64,000 nt of DNA from Agriotes lineatus (taxonomy: Eukaryota > Arthropoda > Insecta > Coleoptera > Elateridae): contig CALNHX010003288.1 in the NCBI GenBank assembly GCA_940337035.1, positions 1 through 64,000 on the forward strand, written 5' to 3'. The notes below the pieces were generated by a model. The model did no database searches and was not told the DNA's origin. It saw only the letters and a list, made by a program, of their open reading frames with translations. The translations under genes were made by a program, and so were the position numbers. Positions 21,050 through 32,253 of the stretch are shown one piece after another. The number at the start of each line of letters is the position of its first letter. Position 1 is the stretch's first letter.

Positions 21050-21109
21050 TTCTGACGGATTCGTCAGAATTATTATTCGTCCGAATACGCATCTACTATA
21101 ACCGCAGCC
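21050..21109 (-). repeat. Right terminal inverted repeat of the Harbinger element (60 bp)
   Basis: Perfect inverse of 18341-18400. TAA duplication follows at 21110-21112. Confidence 0.95.
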
Positions 21110-21189
21110 TAATGTGCCCGCAAATTTCTTAATGTTTCGTTTATCAACTTCTGATTGATAAAACAGCATATGAGACGGTAAGCGAAAAT

Positions 21190-21445
21190 GGATGAAATGA
21201 GCATAGCGCTGTAAAAAAAATTCCCCCAAAAGAGAGAATTCACAGAAATTTTGGAACGTTTCAAAAATTTACATGAGGAGTCTGCACCTTCAGAATCTAC
21301 AGTCAGACCTGGGTCAAGAGAATTTAAGCATGGAAGAATAAGCTTAAAAGACGATGAAAGGAATACTTGCCTCGCAACTGCACAAACTGAAGGAATGGTG
21401 GTGAAAGTGAAAAAAATTACGGTGAATGAGATAGTAGATTAAACC
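21190..21445 (+). pseudogene. mariner transposase, N-terminal fragment
   Basis: Plus-strand frames give FPQKREFTEILERFKNLHEE, SAPSESTVRPGSREFKHGRI and SLKDDERNT, the second helix-turn-helix and linker of mariner transposases (SAPS.STV..W..EFK.GR.S..D..R in the family). An upstream part is broken by stops and the catalytic domain is missing after 21445. Confidence 0.85.
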
Positions 21446-21924
21446 TGAATAAGATATCTGCCAGGGGGGTGCCACGCATGTCGATACCTTTTCGAATGCA
21501 GAATGCAGTCAATATTTGTCGTCAACTTTTAAGTTATTCCGAAGCTAATTTTGTGCAAAAGCTGTTCATGAAAGTTCCGTGATCTATTTTTGAGTTATAT
21601 TACACAAAGCAATATAAATACATACAACAAATATTGTTTAGTTGGACATTTACCAACCATGTTTTCAGTTTTCAAAACTTCAGTTTTTAGTACCTAGTTT
21701 TGAAAACTAAAATTTTAGGTAAGTTTGATGAAACTATCAGTTTTTTGAATTGGGATGTTTAATAACAATAATAATCTTTGATTCAAACGTTGAATTTTTA
21801 AAAAATATTGGTAAATAGCGTATTTCAAAATGCACCTTCAGCTGTTAATATTTCAGAGGAATGATTGTAAAGATTTTTTTTGTGATTTTTCCGTACTCCG
21901 CTAGTAGTCCCCAACAACCCCTCC

Positions 21925-22006
21925 AGAGTCGAGACCCTGTATATTACTTTTTATACAGGGTCTCTACTCCAGAGTAGATGCGCCATTTTTAAATCACCCT
22001 GTATAA
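21925..22006. repeat. Head-to-head MITE termini and a ~50-bp mini-element
   Basis: GAGACCCTGTATA (ending 21943) faces TATACAGGGTCTC (from 21953), and a third terminus ATCACCCTGTATA ends near 22005. The stretch from TACAGGG to CCCTGTA is only about 50 bp, so it may be an extreme internal deletion of a TACAGGGT-ended element. Confidence 0.6.
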
Positions 22007-22009
22007 TGT

Positions 22010-22570
22010 GACCTTTCCTTGAAGTTGTCATATATATTCGAACATTTAAAATATACCTACTTACCTAATGAGGGTATCCAGAGCTCGTACGCAATAATTT
22101 CTTATCCAACATCCAAAAATCGCTGCTAGCGAGGTGAATTAGCATCTGATTGCCATATTGCGCAATTAATCATAGCAAATCTGCGAGACAGCACGACATA
22201 ATTCGTAATTTAAGTGACATTTGAAGCGTATCTGGTTATATTACACTTAATCACAATAAATTATTTCCTCCGCTGCTGTTTCCAATTGACTTCGGAAATC
22301 TGCATCAAGCACTGTCTGCTTAAGCATTTGCTCTGCAGAATAGATAGCATACTACTTATTGTACTTGTGGCAAAGTAACTTGTTCTACGTAAGTAAATTA
22401 ATGACATTCTGTCTTGTTTTTATGTTATCATAATACTAACTTCATTTGTGCATTTGCTTGGTATAATTCTAAAGTTTTGGCTTTAAGATTTTGTTACTGG
22501 GCTGTTACATAAGAAACCATATATTTAATAAACGCTTAAAAATTTACCACTCTGATAGGTTCTAGCTATA
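22010..22570. other. No recognisable gene
   Basis: AT-rich; nothing supportable. Confidence 0.4.
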
Positions 22571-22574
22571 CAGG

Positions 22575-23640
22575 TTGATTGTAAATTAAGGGTCAGTGAA
22601 ATTTTTCCATTGAGAGATAGAAAAAAAACCTTTATGTATTAAGTGATACCATTCTATGTGACTAATATTTCAAGGGTACGAATAGAAATATCCGACTTCC
22701 GGTTAAACCGAAAGTTAAATTATTTTTGGTTTTTCTTACGGTACGCCCTATATTTTTTTAACTAATTTGATAGCATAAGATCTTGCCTTTAAAAGATTGT
22801 GAGTAAACCAACCATAGGCCTAAGGTTAACAATTAACGAGATATTAATGCTAAAGGTATTATATGTACGCAGAAACAGTATTAACAATTAAAGTGAAACT
22901 GACGGCATACGACCATAAATATAATGACAGCCATAGCAACAAATAAATATCTATCTAATTATTAATTCAATATTCAAAATATGAACAGATCTGTTACAAA
23001 TAAATTCGTTCTCCAATCAAGAACACGTGATTATGGTAGAAGTATAGCTGTTGTCTCAGAAAAATGCTCAACAAGCGGTTGAAATGTAGCGAAATTGTGA
23101 CTCATACTTATAACCGGCATGCGGCTGCTACATTTGTTAAATTGGAAATGAAATTGCGAACTTACGGAAGTTTTTCTACAAATCCAAGAAATCCTAAACG
23201 TAGGCAAAATAGAAATACGGAATTTCCTCATTTTCTAATGAAAATATTGTGTTGGCGCATTTCAGAGAAAGCCCGCATATTTCAGTAAGGCAGGTATTTA
23301 CTCAAACTAACATAAATTAAATGTTTATTTTGTGGTTGTCTTTGTTTTCTAGCCTTTTAAGAATGTACCTATTTAACTCAAACTGCTATTGACTACAGAA
23401 CTTTAAACGCTAATACCTCGTAAGTTATTAACCCCAGGCTTACAGCTGGTAGTAGTTTTTTTAAAGATAAATTCACAAATTGTCAAATTAATTTAAAAGC
23501 TACAGGGTGTTTCCTAAGAAAAACCAAAAATAATTAAACTTCCGGTTTAACCCAAGGTCGGGTATTTTTGTTCGTACTCTTAAAATATGTGTCTCATAAA
23601 ATGATACAATTTCTCTATATAAAATATTTTTCGATCTGTA
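22575..23640 (+). mobile_element. Foldback Tc1/mariner-type element retaining a transposase N-terminus
   Basis: Imperfect inverted arms: about 22610-22866 and about 23395-23640, mirrored through motifs such as CTTCCGGTTAAACC/GGTTTAACCCAAGG and ATTATTTTTGGTTTTTCTTA. The right arm seems truncated by the reverse LINE starting near 23640. The interior holds the short coding relic listed separately. Confidence 0.75.
23045..23290 (+). pseudogene. Probable DUF4817-type transposase N-terminal relic
   Basis: A 74-residue frame (23064-23288) contains RHAAATFVKLEMKLRTYGSF followed by STNPRNPKRRQNRNTEF. Spacing and residues resemble the DUF4817 helix-turn-helix and linker of insect IS630/mariner transposases (F..L...L...GS...N.R...RR). 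The match is by pattern only. No catalytic motif follows. Confidence 0.45.
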
Positions 23641-26150
23641 GATTAGTAAGACGAATAGGTTTTTGATCATCTATTGAACAAGTAATCCCGTATGTGAATT
23701 TTAAATTTTGTCATTGGATATTGCTTTATATCGTGCGGAATAGCATTATAAACAGTAGCAGCATTGAAAAGAAAAGATCGTCGATAAAATGAGCTCAAAT
23801 ATTGTGGAATACTTAAACCCGAACACCTCAAGTTTAAGCCATGCTTATTTTGTCTTAACGTCAAATCGTTTTACGACATGCAAGGAGCTGGCCGGCTGTC
23901 AACTCCCAACCTGGAGGACCAGAGTTTTCTGTCAGGGTTTATTCCCTTAGTCGAAAGGTTCCAGTTTTAAGGCGCTGGAAACTCGCCTTCCATCCTTTCT
24001 CGTTAGCTACAGTTTTTAACGACTGCAGTCAGGAGGAACGACGTGAACGTGAGAATAGGATTTGCTGGCAAAGCTGCTAAGATCTTACTTTAACTCATAT
24101 AAAATATTAAATTAAAGCATAACAGAGCAATTAGAGCTATCCATTGCAATATATATGCAAAAAAGCAACGGCCCAAGCACACTCCCCTGAGGAACACCTT
24201 TTACTACAGACAATGGCATAGATACATTTTTGCCTAACTTCACGCTCTGTATTCTATTACTTAAATAATTCTTTACAAAATTTAAACTATTACTATCAAA
24301 AGTATAGCACGCCAATTTAGCAATTAACACATCATAGTTGATCGTATCAAATGCCTTGCTATAGTCCAGTAACATCAGTGCCGCGGTCTTCCTTTTATAC
24401 CAAGCAGTAATAATTTCATTTGTGACATGTAATAGTGCAGTGGTTGATGACGTCTAAATCCTGACTAAATATGAGGTAATATTTTACATTTATCTAAGTA
24501 TTAACGAAGTTGGATATCGACTAATTTTTCTAGTATGTTTGACATTGTTGGTAAAATGCTTATAGGCCTGAGATCTTTGAAGTCAGTTGGATTCTGGGTT
24601 TTACATAACGGAGTAACCAAGGCTTCCTTTCAAACATCTGAAACAACTGCATTAGTAAGACAAAAGTTAATTATATGCGCTAAATGATCTGTTATATGCG
24701 GAACACAGTTTTAATATTTTTGCATCTATCTCCATCTACACCAACTGCATTTGATTTAAGCTGGAAAATTACTTTCTCAATTTCAATGCTTGTCACTTCT
24801 TTAAGATAGTGATAGTGATTTTATTATGGTTGGATTTAATTTTATAATTTTGAATAATATCGTTATTATCAGCACAATTAATAAAATAATAAATTGTTCA
24901 AAGCATTTACATCAGATAGCGTATTAGGAACATATATTTCCGGTTTTCTATTTACATTAAGCACATTAAGAATTTTCCATAATTGTTTAGATTGTTTTTA
25001 TTTCGAGACATACGCTAGATAAGATTTCTTTTCCCTTCGTATAGCAACAGTGGTATAGTTTTTTAATTGCACATAATATGCCCGACGAGAAGGAAGCCTG
25101 GATTTTTTGGCCTTACTACGTGCCTGATCACGAAGTTTAATTATATAATATATAATATTTTCCTGAGGAGCATGCTTGTCTATAACTTTTAGTATTTGTT
25201 AATTTAAAAATTTTAGCTTAGCATTAATATCCTTAAAATAATATATCATAAACCAAGGACTAGAGATCAAATCAGATTTGAATTTTTCATAATTGAAATA
25301 TTTCTAATCGCGAAATGTTATAATTTTTTGTTGTAATTTGACGGACGAAAAATGTCGTTCACGGTAAGTCAACCTATGATTTGTAATACCTTTCATATCC
25401 AACACTTCACTGTTGTTATAATTTTCTGATAAACGAATAAAATCAATTCCTTATTAATCTATATCATGTAACATACTAATGTAACACTGGTGCTAATAAC
25501 CTAATAGGTGGATGCACTTTGATTTAAATAAAATATAAAATAAAAAATAAAAATTAGCTTGTTATGTCTTGTCGGTTTAGTTATAACCTGTTTGAAACCG
25601 TAAGCTTTAGTTAATAATTTCCTTTTATTAGTGATACTATTATTATTATCTTAACTAATTTATATTAAAGTCTTCCAAACATATCATTTTATCAAATTCA
25701 ATGGTTATATTTGACAAAGTATTTTTAAATTCATCAAAAATTCTAAATTATTGCATTGCCTTAATTTATAAATTACACCTACCGCAATTTTTGTGATACC
25801 TACTTTAAAGTAGAACCATAGTTGCTCCATAAATTTGGTAAAAAATACTTCATAATCTATAAGTGAGTATTTTAAAATTTTCTTTGATGTAAAATGCTAC
25901 TCCGCCTCCTCTGCCTTCCGCACTATCATTTCGTATTAAATTGTACCCTGGTACTTTATAAATTTCAGAATCGGCGTTACGTTCCAGCCAAGTTTCAGTT
26001 ATTCCTAAAATATCATAGTTATTAGTCAATAGATGATCTAAAAATTTAGGAAATTGTGTACCAAACGATTGTAAATTTACATGTCCTTTTCATTTTAAAT
26101 AAGCAGTTTGATATTTAGAAACATAATAGCTTAATATAACAATATAAAAT
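23640..26150 (-). pseudogene. Degraded CR1/Jockey-group LINE, nearly full ORF2 span
   Basis: Reading the minus strand from 26150 down, the parts appear in order. Endonuclease start at about 26050-25880: ILGITETWLERNADSEIY, then NDSAEGRGGGVAFYIKENF. Polymerase at 24375-24112: LLDYSKAFDTINYDVL and VVKGVPQGSVLGPLLFCIYI. A C-terminal tail at 23864-23667: LRQNKHGLNLR and FNAATVYNAIP. Stops and frameshifts are numerous and the YADD box is missing (sequence diverges after LFCIYI). The tail is separated from the polymerase by about 210 bp of unrelated-looking DNA. Confidence 0.85.
23878..24090. other. Unexplained segment inside the reverse LINE
   Basis: Noticeably more GC-rich than the LINE around it, from AAGGAGCTGGCCGGCTGTCA to about GCTGCTAAGATC. 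No matching repeat in the window and no inverted ends seen. Could be a small insertion (SINE-like) replacing the YADD region. Confidence 0.4.
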
Positions 26151-26420
26151 GAAAATTCAAATATTTTTAATATGTTTTACGCATGATATTAAATAAATGT
26201 AACAATTACGCAGTTAATTAGTTGGTTAAATATAATAATAGAAAATTACAATAAATTCAAAACCTACATATAGTACAGTAAAATTGTCGTTTAACATTAA
26301 AAAAATTGGCGGCGGCGGTTTCTCTTGTCCAGTGGTTTAGGGTCATTAGACAAGTGTAAAACCAAAAAGCCGTGCCTCCACTCCCTGCCAAACAGCCGCC
26401 ATCTTGAAAACAACTATATA

Positions 26421-27172
26421 TACAGTCTGTTCAACAAAAAATGCCCCGCCTTCTAGCTACTTTATTATTTATTTTAGACCCAATAAACCTTATTGTTGAT
26501 GACACATAAAAACCTGCATTTTAACACAATCAACAATTATTGATCTTTAATTGTTTCAGAGTGGTGACGTCACATGCAATTTTTTTAAATGACACTGTAT
26601 ATATTTTTTGACATTTTTTGGTAGAGGTTTTTTTTCTCTTTTCAACAGTATAAATATTTCATGCACTTGCATAAAAAATTTTCGTGAAAAATTACAAAAA
26701 CTTTTTCACAGTGGGAGGCCATGATACAAAACTGTAAACAAAAGTGTAACTCAGAAAAACAAAACATATAGTAGACAAACGCTTTAACTGTCAGATTTCA
26801 GAATAACCTAAAGTGTTTATTGTTTTGTTTTTCTGAGTTACACTTTTGTTTATAGCTTTGTATCGTGGCCTCCCACCGATAAAAAAGTTTTTTAATTTTT
26901 CTCGAAAATTTTCTTATGTAAAGGCATAAAATATTTATATTGTTAAAAAGAGAAAAAGAATCTCTACCAGAAAATGTAAAAAAATATATACAGTGTCATT
27001 TAAAAAAATTGCATGTGACGTCACCACTCTGAAACAATTGAAGATAACAATTATTTGATAGTGTTAAAATGTAGGTTTTTATGTGCCATTTGATTTGATA
27101 TAAGGTTTGTTGGGTCTAAAATAAATAATAAAGTAGCTAGAAGGCGGGGCCTTTTTTGTTGAACAGACTGTA
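26421..27172. mobile_element. Near-palindromic Tc1/mariner-type foldback nested in the left arm
   Basis: Begins TACAGTCTGTTCAACAAAAA and ends with the inverse, flanked by TA. The arms are each ~340 bp and pair almost completely; both contain GTGACGTCACATGCAATTTT. Its insertion splits the left arm of the larger element, so it is the younger event. Non-coding. Confidence 0.9.
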
Positions 27173-28142
27173 TAATCTGTGCCCATCTACCTTTCGGTGT
27201 AGGGAAAACAATTAAATTCAAATTGAAATAGTTGTTAAATAAAAAATGTTGGAAATAAAATTCTACACATTTTTGGTGACCGAGAAGTTGGTATTGCGAA
27301 CGGTAGAGGGCGAGAAAGTTACAAAAAATCGTTTTCCGCCATTCTAGCTCTGTGGGGGTGGTTTTTTCCGAAAATTGCAAATGTGAAAGTTGTAGTGCTT
27401 GAAAAATGTGCACCAATCTCTTTTAATAATGTGATTAATTTAAATAGTCTCCGAGTCACAGCGCGGCGTGGGAAATGTATATTGTGACGCAGCAAAGTAG
27501 CCATTTCTCTTTTGCGAGGCAAAATCATCACGTCACTCAAGTAGTTTCAATGTGAATAGGTTTTCAAAATCTACAGAAATTTTACACATTTTTGGTCCTT
27601 GCCGCGATATCGATAAATTGAAATAAGTAAAAAAAATTAAAATTATGGGAAAGGAATATACGAGCTCAGAATCATATCATTTGGCCTAGATCAGTAAAGT
27701 TTTTAAATTTGCTGGTGTAATATTTGGAGTTCGTCCCACATTTGGATTTTCTGATATGGATTCTGTTGTTTTATAGTTTCGAAATATTTCATACATCATA
27801 ATACGATAATTGCAATTGTTTGTAAATTTTGCCACAGGAATGACCAAAATTCAACAAATTGACCATAGCTTTACCAAGAACCATTTTTGCAGAAAGAATA
27901 CAGATACCAGACTGTCAATATGTTATTAAACAACAAAAAGGTTGTTTCACTTCAACCAAAACATGCTAAGGTGAACGAAATGATATTTTGATCATATGGG
28001 ACAAATGAAATGAATCGGTAATTTATTATTAAGTTGGTGTTTCTCGACTGAAGCTGTTATAATATTGCTAAAAACTCTTACAATTATGATGTAAGAATAT
28101 TGACCAAAAAGATCTTCTTTTGTGGCTACTAAATAAAGATAT

Positions 28143-28373
28143 TTGAAAAATCTTAACTGGGCGAATTGTGGATGGAAAAGATCTTTTCAAGGATTGAAGC
28201 CTGTGAAAACTCTTAAAGATTCCGCACCTCCAAGCCTATTGAACCTCGTATCTTGTGGATGTACAAAAAATTGTGGCCCAGCTTGTGGTTGCAGAAAAGC
28301 TGGCCTAAATTGTTCCGCAATGTGCAAAAATTGCGGCGAACAAACCTGCTACAACACAACCAATACTGAATAA
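28143..28373 (+). CDS. CXC (tesmin/TSO1-like) cysteine-rich ORF fragment
   Basis: The frame is open from just after a stop at 28132-28134; there is no ATG, so this is probably a 3' exon or a truncated gene. Residues 37-70 form a Cys-rich array: VSCGCTKNCGPACGCRKAGL then NCSAMCKNCGEQTC. The preceding NLNWANCGW and SAPPSLLNLV match the pattern (L.W..WGW..., APP.LL..V) seen before such tails in insect transposon-associated proteins. CXC arrays bind zinc and DNA. Stop at 28371-28373. The catalytic part expected upstream is not visible. Confidence 0.65.
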   Translation: MKNLNWANCGWKRSFQGLKPVKTLKDSAPPSLLNLVSCGCTKNCGPACGCRKAGLNCSAMCKNCGEQTCYNTTNTE

Positions 28374-29215
28374 GACAGCTAGGATGAAAATTATGACACC
28401 AACGAGGAATTACTTTCACACGTTGTGAGCTCTTTTTTCAATAACAATTCAAGCAACACTCCTACCATGGTCGACAATGACTCGATTGTGTCCGAGGCTC
28501 CGAAACAAGAAGAAGCAACAGCTCAAAAAAAAACAGAAAACGTGTCTGAGTAAACTACAATGTATTTTAGGGTTTATGCAAAAATAAATTACTTTCAATA
28601 TACGATATATTCCTTTCCTATAATTTTCATTTTGTTACTTATACCAATTTCTCGATATCGCGGCAAGGACCAAAAATCTGTAGAATTTCTGTAGATTCTG
28701 AAAACCTATTCACATTGAAACTACTTGAGTGACGTGACGATTTTACCTCTCAAAAGAGAAATGGTTACTTTGCTGCGTCACAATATACATGTCCCACGCC
28801 GCGCGGATTTTGACGGGCTGTCACTCGGACACTATTTAAATTAATCACATTATTAAAAGAGATTAGTGTACAGTTTTTCAAGCACTACAAACTCTCACAT
28901 TTGCAATTTTCGTAAAAAACCACCCCCACAGAGCTAAAATGGCGGAAACCGATTTTTGGTAACTTTTTCGCTCTCTACCGTTCGCAATATCAACTTATCG
29001 GTATCGCGGCAGGAGCAAAAATGTGTAGAATTTTATTTCCAAGATTTTTTGTTTAATAACTTTTTCTGTGCAAGCAATGGATTGCGAGATAAAACAAATT
29101 TAATTGTTTCAAGATGGCGGCTGTTTGGCAGGGGGTGAAGGCACGGATTTTTGGTTTTACACTTGTCTAATGACCCTAAACCACTGGGCAAGAGGAATCG
29201 CCGCGGCCAATTTTT

Positions 29216-29474
29216 TTAAAGGTGACGTGGTGTTTTCCGACAATATTACTTAATACAAAAAAAAAATGAAATGAGAATGAACAATAAAAACAAATAAAGA
29301 GAAAAATAAAAAGTGTCTACTAAATAAGTAAATGATTATAAGTAAATTATTCGAAAAAAAATGAAGTAAGTAAACGTAGGTATACGTCCTTAACTGTTTA
29401 AACAATTGCAAATAAAATTGGGCTCCTTCACTGGTACAGGCGATAAGTAATATTGAAAGTAACAAATTTGCTGT
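29216..29474. other. AT-rich spacer between two elements
   Basis: Ends with the 8-bp duplication TTTGCTGT (29467-29474) of the next hAT element. Minus-strand frames are low complexity. Confidence 0.4.
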
Positions 29475-31514
29475 CAGAGCTGGGCAGTAATTAATTACTT
29501 TTTAATTGAATTACTAATTAAATTCCTTTTTGTGTATTTGCCTTGAAATTTAATTACTTTTCAAAATGCGGTAATTGTAATTGGGAATTGCCATCTTTGT
29601 TAGAAAGTACTTGAAAATTCCTTTTTAAAAGTAATTAATTACTGCATTCAATTACTCAATTACTTTCGTGTAATTAAATTACTCTAAAGTATTTAAATTA
29701 CTTTATAGGTAATTGAATTACTTTGTGGTATTTCAATTACTGAATTACTGACCTCGATATGGTGCTAGATCTCCAGAACGCATAAATAAGATACGTTCTT
29801 ATTAAGTTTCATATTAAGCAAATCGCAGGGTATTCCCCGCCCAATATAATTTATTATTTCCTCTGACGAGTCGAATAACAGCAACTTCTGCATTTTGTAT
29901 GACGCGTCCACGAACATTAGTGCGTGTTTCTGTAGCTTGTAATAATGACAATAGTTATTGTGAGAGACGCTAAGTGTAAGACGCTATAAGAATATTTGCT
30001 GTAAGTACATTACAGATTACAATACCTACGGTAAAATAATAATTTTAAATAGATTCATTAGACGATATTGATTCATAATAATTATTTATTCATTTCAATT
30101 TGCTTGTTTTAAACGATCCGTGCAGGTGTAACAGACGTTAGGTCCAGAAAATTATGTTTTTGAGTGAGGAATTGAATTAAACGGACAAAATTCGATAACA
30201 ACATTTAAACAACGGAAAACACATATAAAATGTACTTAATTGCAAAATCCCATGTCTGGTTGACTCAAAAATGCAGTATGGCGTATGGTAATTTTAAAAC
30301 GCCGCCGCATAAATTTATGCATTCTTGCATTGAACATTTTGTAAATTATCCATTCTTTGTCGCTTTCTTGCCTTGTAATGTTCATATGCTGCTTTCTATA
30401 CTGGCTGCAGCATGTTAGCGTCGATTATTATTAAACACCCCTTGCTAATTAGGAGACATTCAAATATTGTCTTCTTAATGATTTTACACAAATTACATTT
30501 AGTTTTTTAAAAGAACAGTGTATAGTGACCCAATTTACGTAATTTCAGATATTTTATTTCCCTACACTTAAAATCAATAGGTATTATTAAAGATGTTAAT
30601 AACATTTTGAAATTTGAGGTAAACATATAAGTATTGGCAACAGCAAGCTTTAGAATTCATTAACATAATCACTGTGGTTGCTGTCATAAGTTCATATTAT
30701 ACGCTGACATCGCGATTGCAAATTCTAAAAATTGCCATATTCAACCTTTATGTAATTTCTTTTTGAATACATGGTATAAAGGTCACTTGAATGTAAAAAT
30801 GACTTCATTGTTACGTGCTTGAGCAAATGTCTTTTGTTTTTGTATCTAAAGTACGAATTCTTATTTCAATCAGCTGTTTTCAACTAGGTTTATCAGTCAT
30901 CTGTCAACTTTCAATCGTCCCTGATCAACACCAAATTGATATTTTGTTTTATTATTTCAGAAGTTACCTAATTCATTTTTAATAACTATTTGTATTACTA
31001 GGGAGGAAAATGTATCATTCCCTCCCGCAGATGTAGTTTAGTTCTTCAGAGTTTGCGAGAACAGTACCTAATCAATTTATTGTAATCATGCAAGGGATGA
31101 AATGACGTTTTAGTCCAGAGTTATACATACAACACTTTTACATTTTATGATGAGACTATCTCTTGTAATCAGCTGCATTCAAAAATATTTAAATATGAAA
31201 ACCAGGAGGCTAGTTGTCTCCCGTCTCTAATGGCAACGGCAGTCAATGTTATTCCCTCCCACTGCCATTGGAAACCAACCAGGGACCCAAACGTATATTT
31301 ATTTTTCCTATACCCCTTGGTATATATATACACCTTGGCAAGCTCCTTCATGGGGTGTTAGTCGCTCACCATTATTATACCCCTAACAGGCGACAGAAAA
31401 TGTCACTTTCGTATAAAGGGGTAGAAAAAGTATTTTCAAACAGAGCCAACAAAAAATGCTCAAGTTGCGCCAATTGGATCGTTGTTCTACAAAATCTAAA
31501 TACTTAAGAAATCC

Positions 31515-31535
31515 AATGCTCCACCCTGTATACTT
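31515..31535. repeat. Solo MITE terminus (CCACCCTGTATAC)
   Basis: Terminal motif of the TACAGGGTG-ended class, right-end orientation; no partner found nearby. Confidence 0.4.
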
Positions 31536-31984
31536 AGGTAAGTTACATATTTTTGTCATTCAGCCTCATGTTAAGCGTATTTAATAATATATTGTTCTAC
31601 AAGTTAAGAAAGGTGAAAGTTTTTCAACGTTTAATTCACGAGCGAGTGATGCAAAGGGAGTGGATTAATTTATCACGAACATGGAAAAATCACTTTTATA
31701 ACATATTCAGCGTGCTATTTTTTCTAATATCATTACAAAATCTAGCCAAATTTAAATTCGACATTTCTTCATATTCGAAAATATTTTTTTTGAATTGGCA
31801 GTGAAGAACGTTGAAATCGTCAAATAAAATACGAGAAATCGGCAGTGAAGTAATCCATTGTTTTACAACTTTTTGTAGGCGGCTGAGCGATAGGTAAACG
31901 TCAACGTAACCTATAAAAGTTGGTTAAAATGTTGTAACTTACGAATTTCTCGATTTTAAAAAAACAATTTACCCCAGGGCACTG

Positions 31985-32253
31985 GGAGTTCCATTTCAAT
32001 CCTTGTGTGGTTTATTTGCTTTGGCCCTTCGGGCCTCGGCAACTAAATACATAATCATGATAAAAAGCTCAACTTTAGTGATAACTTATGTGGAAACTAA
32101 TATAAAAAATTATAGAGATTTGAACTTCCAAGTCCCTATACCTTCTTACTGAAGGGACTTTGTGCTAAAGTATATTAGGTCTAATCAGTTTATTATAACC
32201 TAAGGAATCTATGCCAAATCGGTGTCCCATTTTTTTAGGACACCCTGTATAAT
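31985..32253 (-). repeat. TACAGGGTG-ended dispersed repeat, second copy
   Basis: The minus strand reads TATACAGGGTGTCCTAAAAA ... GACCTAATATACTTTAGCAC ... AGTCCCTTCAGTAAGAAGG ... TTCCACATAAG, parallel to 11143-11340. It extends to a GGCCCTTCGGGCC hairpin near 32026. It lies inside the hAT element. Confidence 0.72.

Larger units (their letters stand above)
18341..21109. mobile_element. PIF/Harbinger DNA transposon, complete and apparently autonomous
   Basis: Both ends start GGCTGCGGTTATAGTAGATG and match for 60 bp without a mismatch (18341-18400 and 21050-21109). They are flanked by TAA at 18338-18340 and 21110-21112, the 3-bp TWA duplication expected for PIF/Harbinger. It carries the two genes expected of the group, a DDE transposase (minus) and a DNA-binding partner, here a MADF-BESS protein (plus). 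Both read without internal stops once one intron each is removed. Perfect ends and clean frames imply recent insertion. It sits just upstream of a mariner relic. Confidence 0.96.
26301..29215 (+). mobile_element. Long-armed DNA transposon, possible TTAA duplication, with CXC-domain ORF
   Basis: The outer arms are inverted copies of ~600 bp: 26301-27662 (interrupted by a nested MITE) and 28603-29215. Ends read AAAAATTGGC ... GCCAATTTTT and are bordered by TTAA at 26297-26300 and 29216-29219. If real, this is the duplication of TTAA-targeting groups (piggyBac, Kolobok), but AT-rich context makes chance possible. The central 940 bp holds a cysteine-rich ORF. No catalytic domain is visible, so it is non-autonomous or eroded. 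Confidence 0.8.

Noticed and set aside
20979..21092. Upstream extension of the transposase frame to a start in the terminal repeat
   Set aside because: The extension translates terminal-repeat sequence; the internal ATG at 20978 gives a protein start typical of the family.
31515..32253. The two ...ACCCTGTATA ends as one MITE
   Set aside because: They point in the same direction, so they cannot be the two inverted ends of one element.
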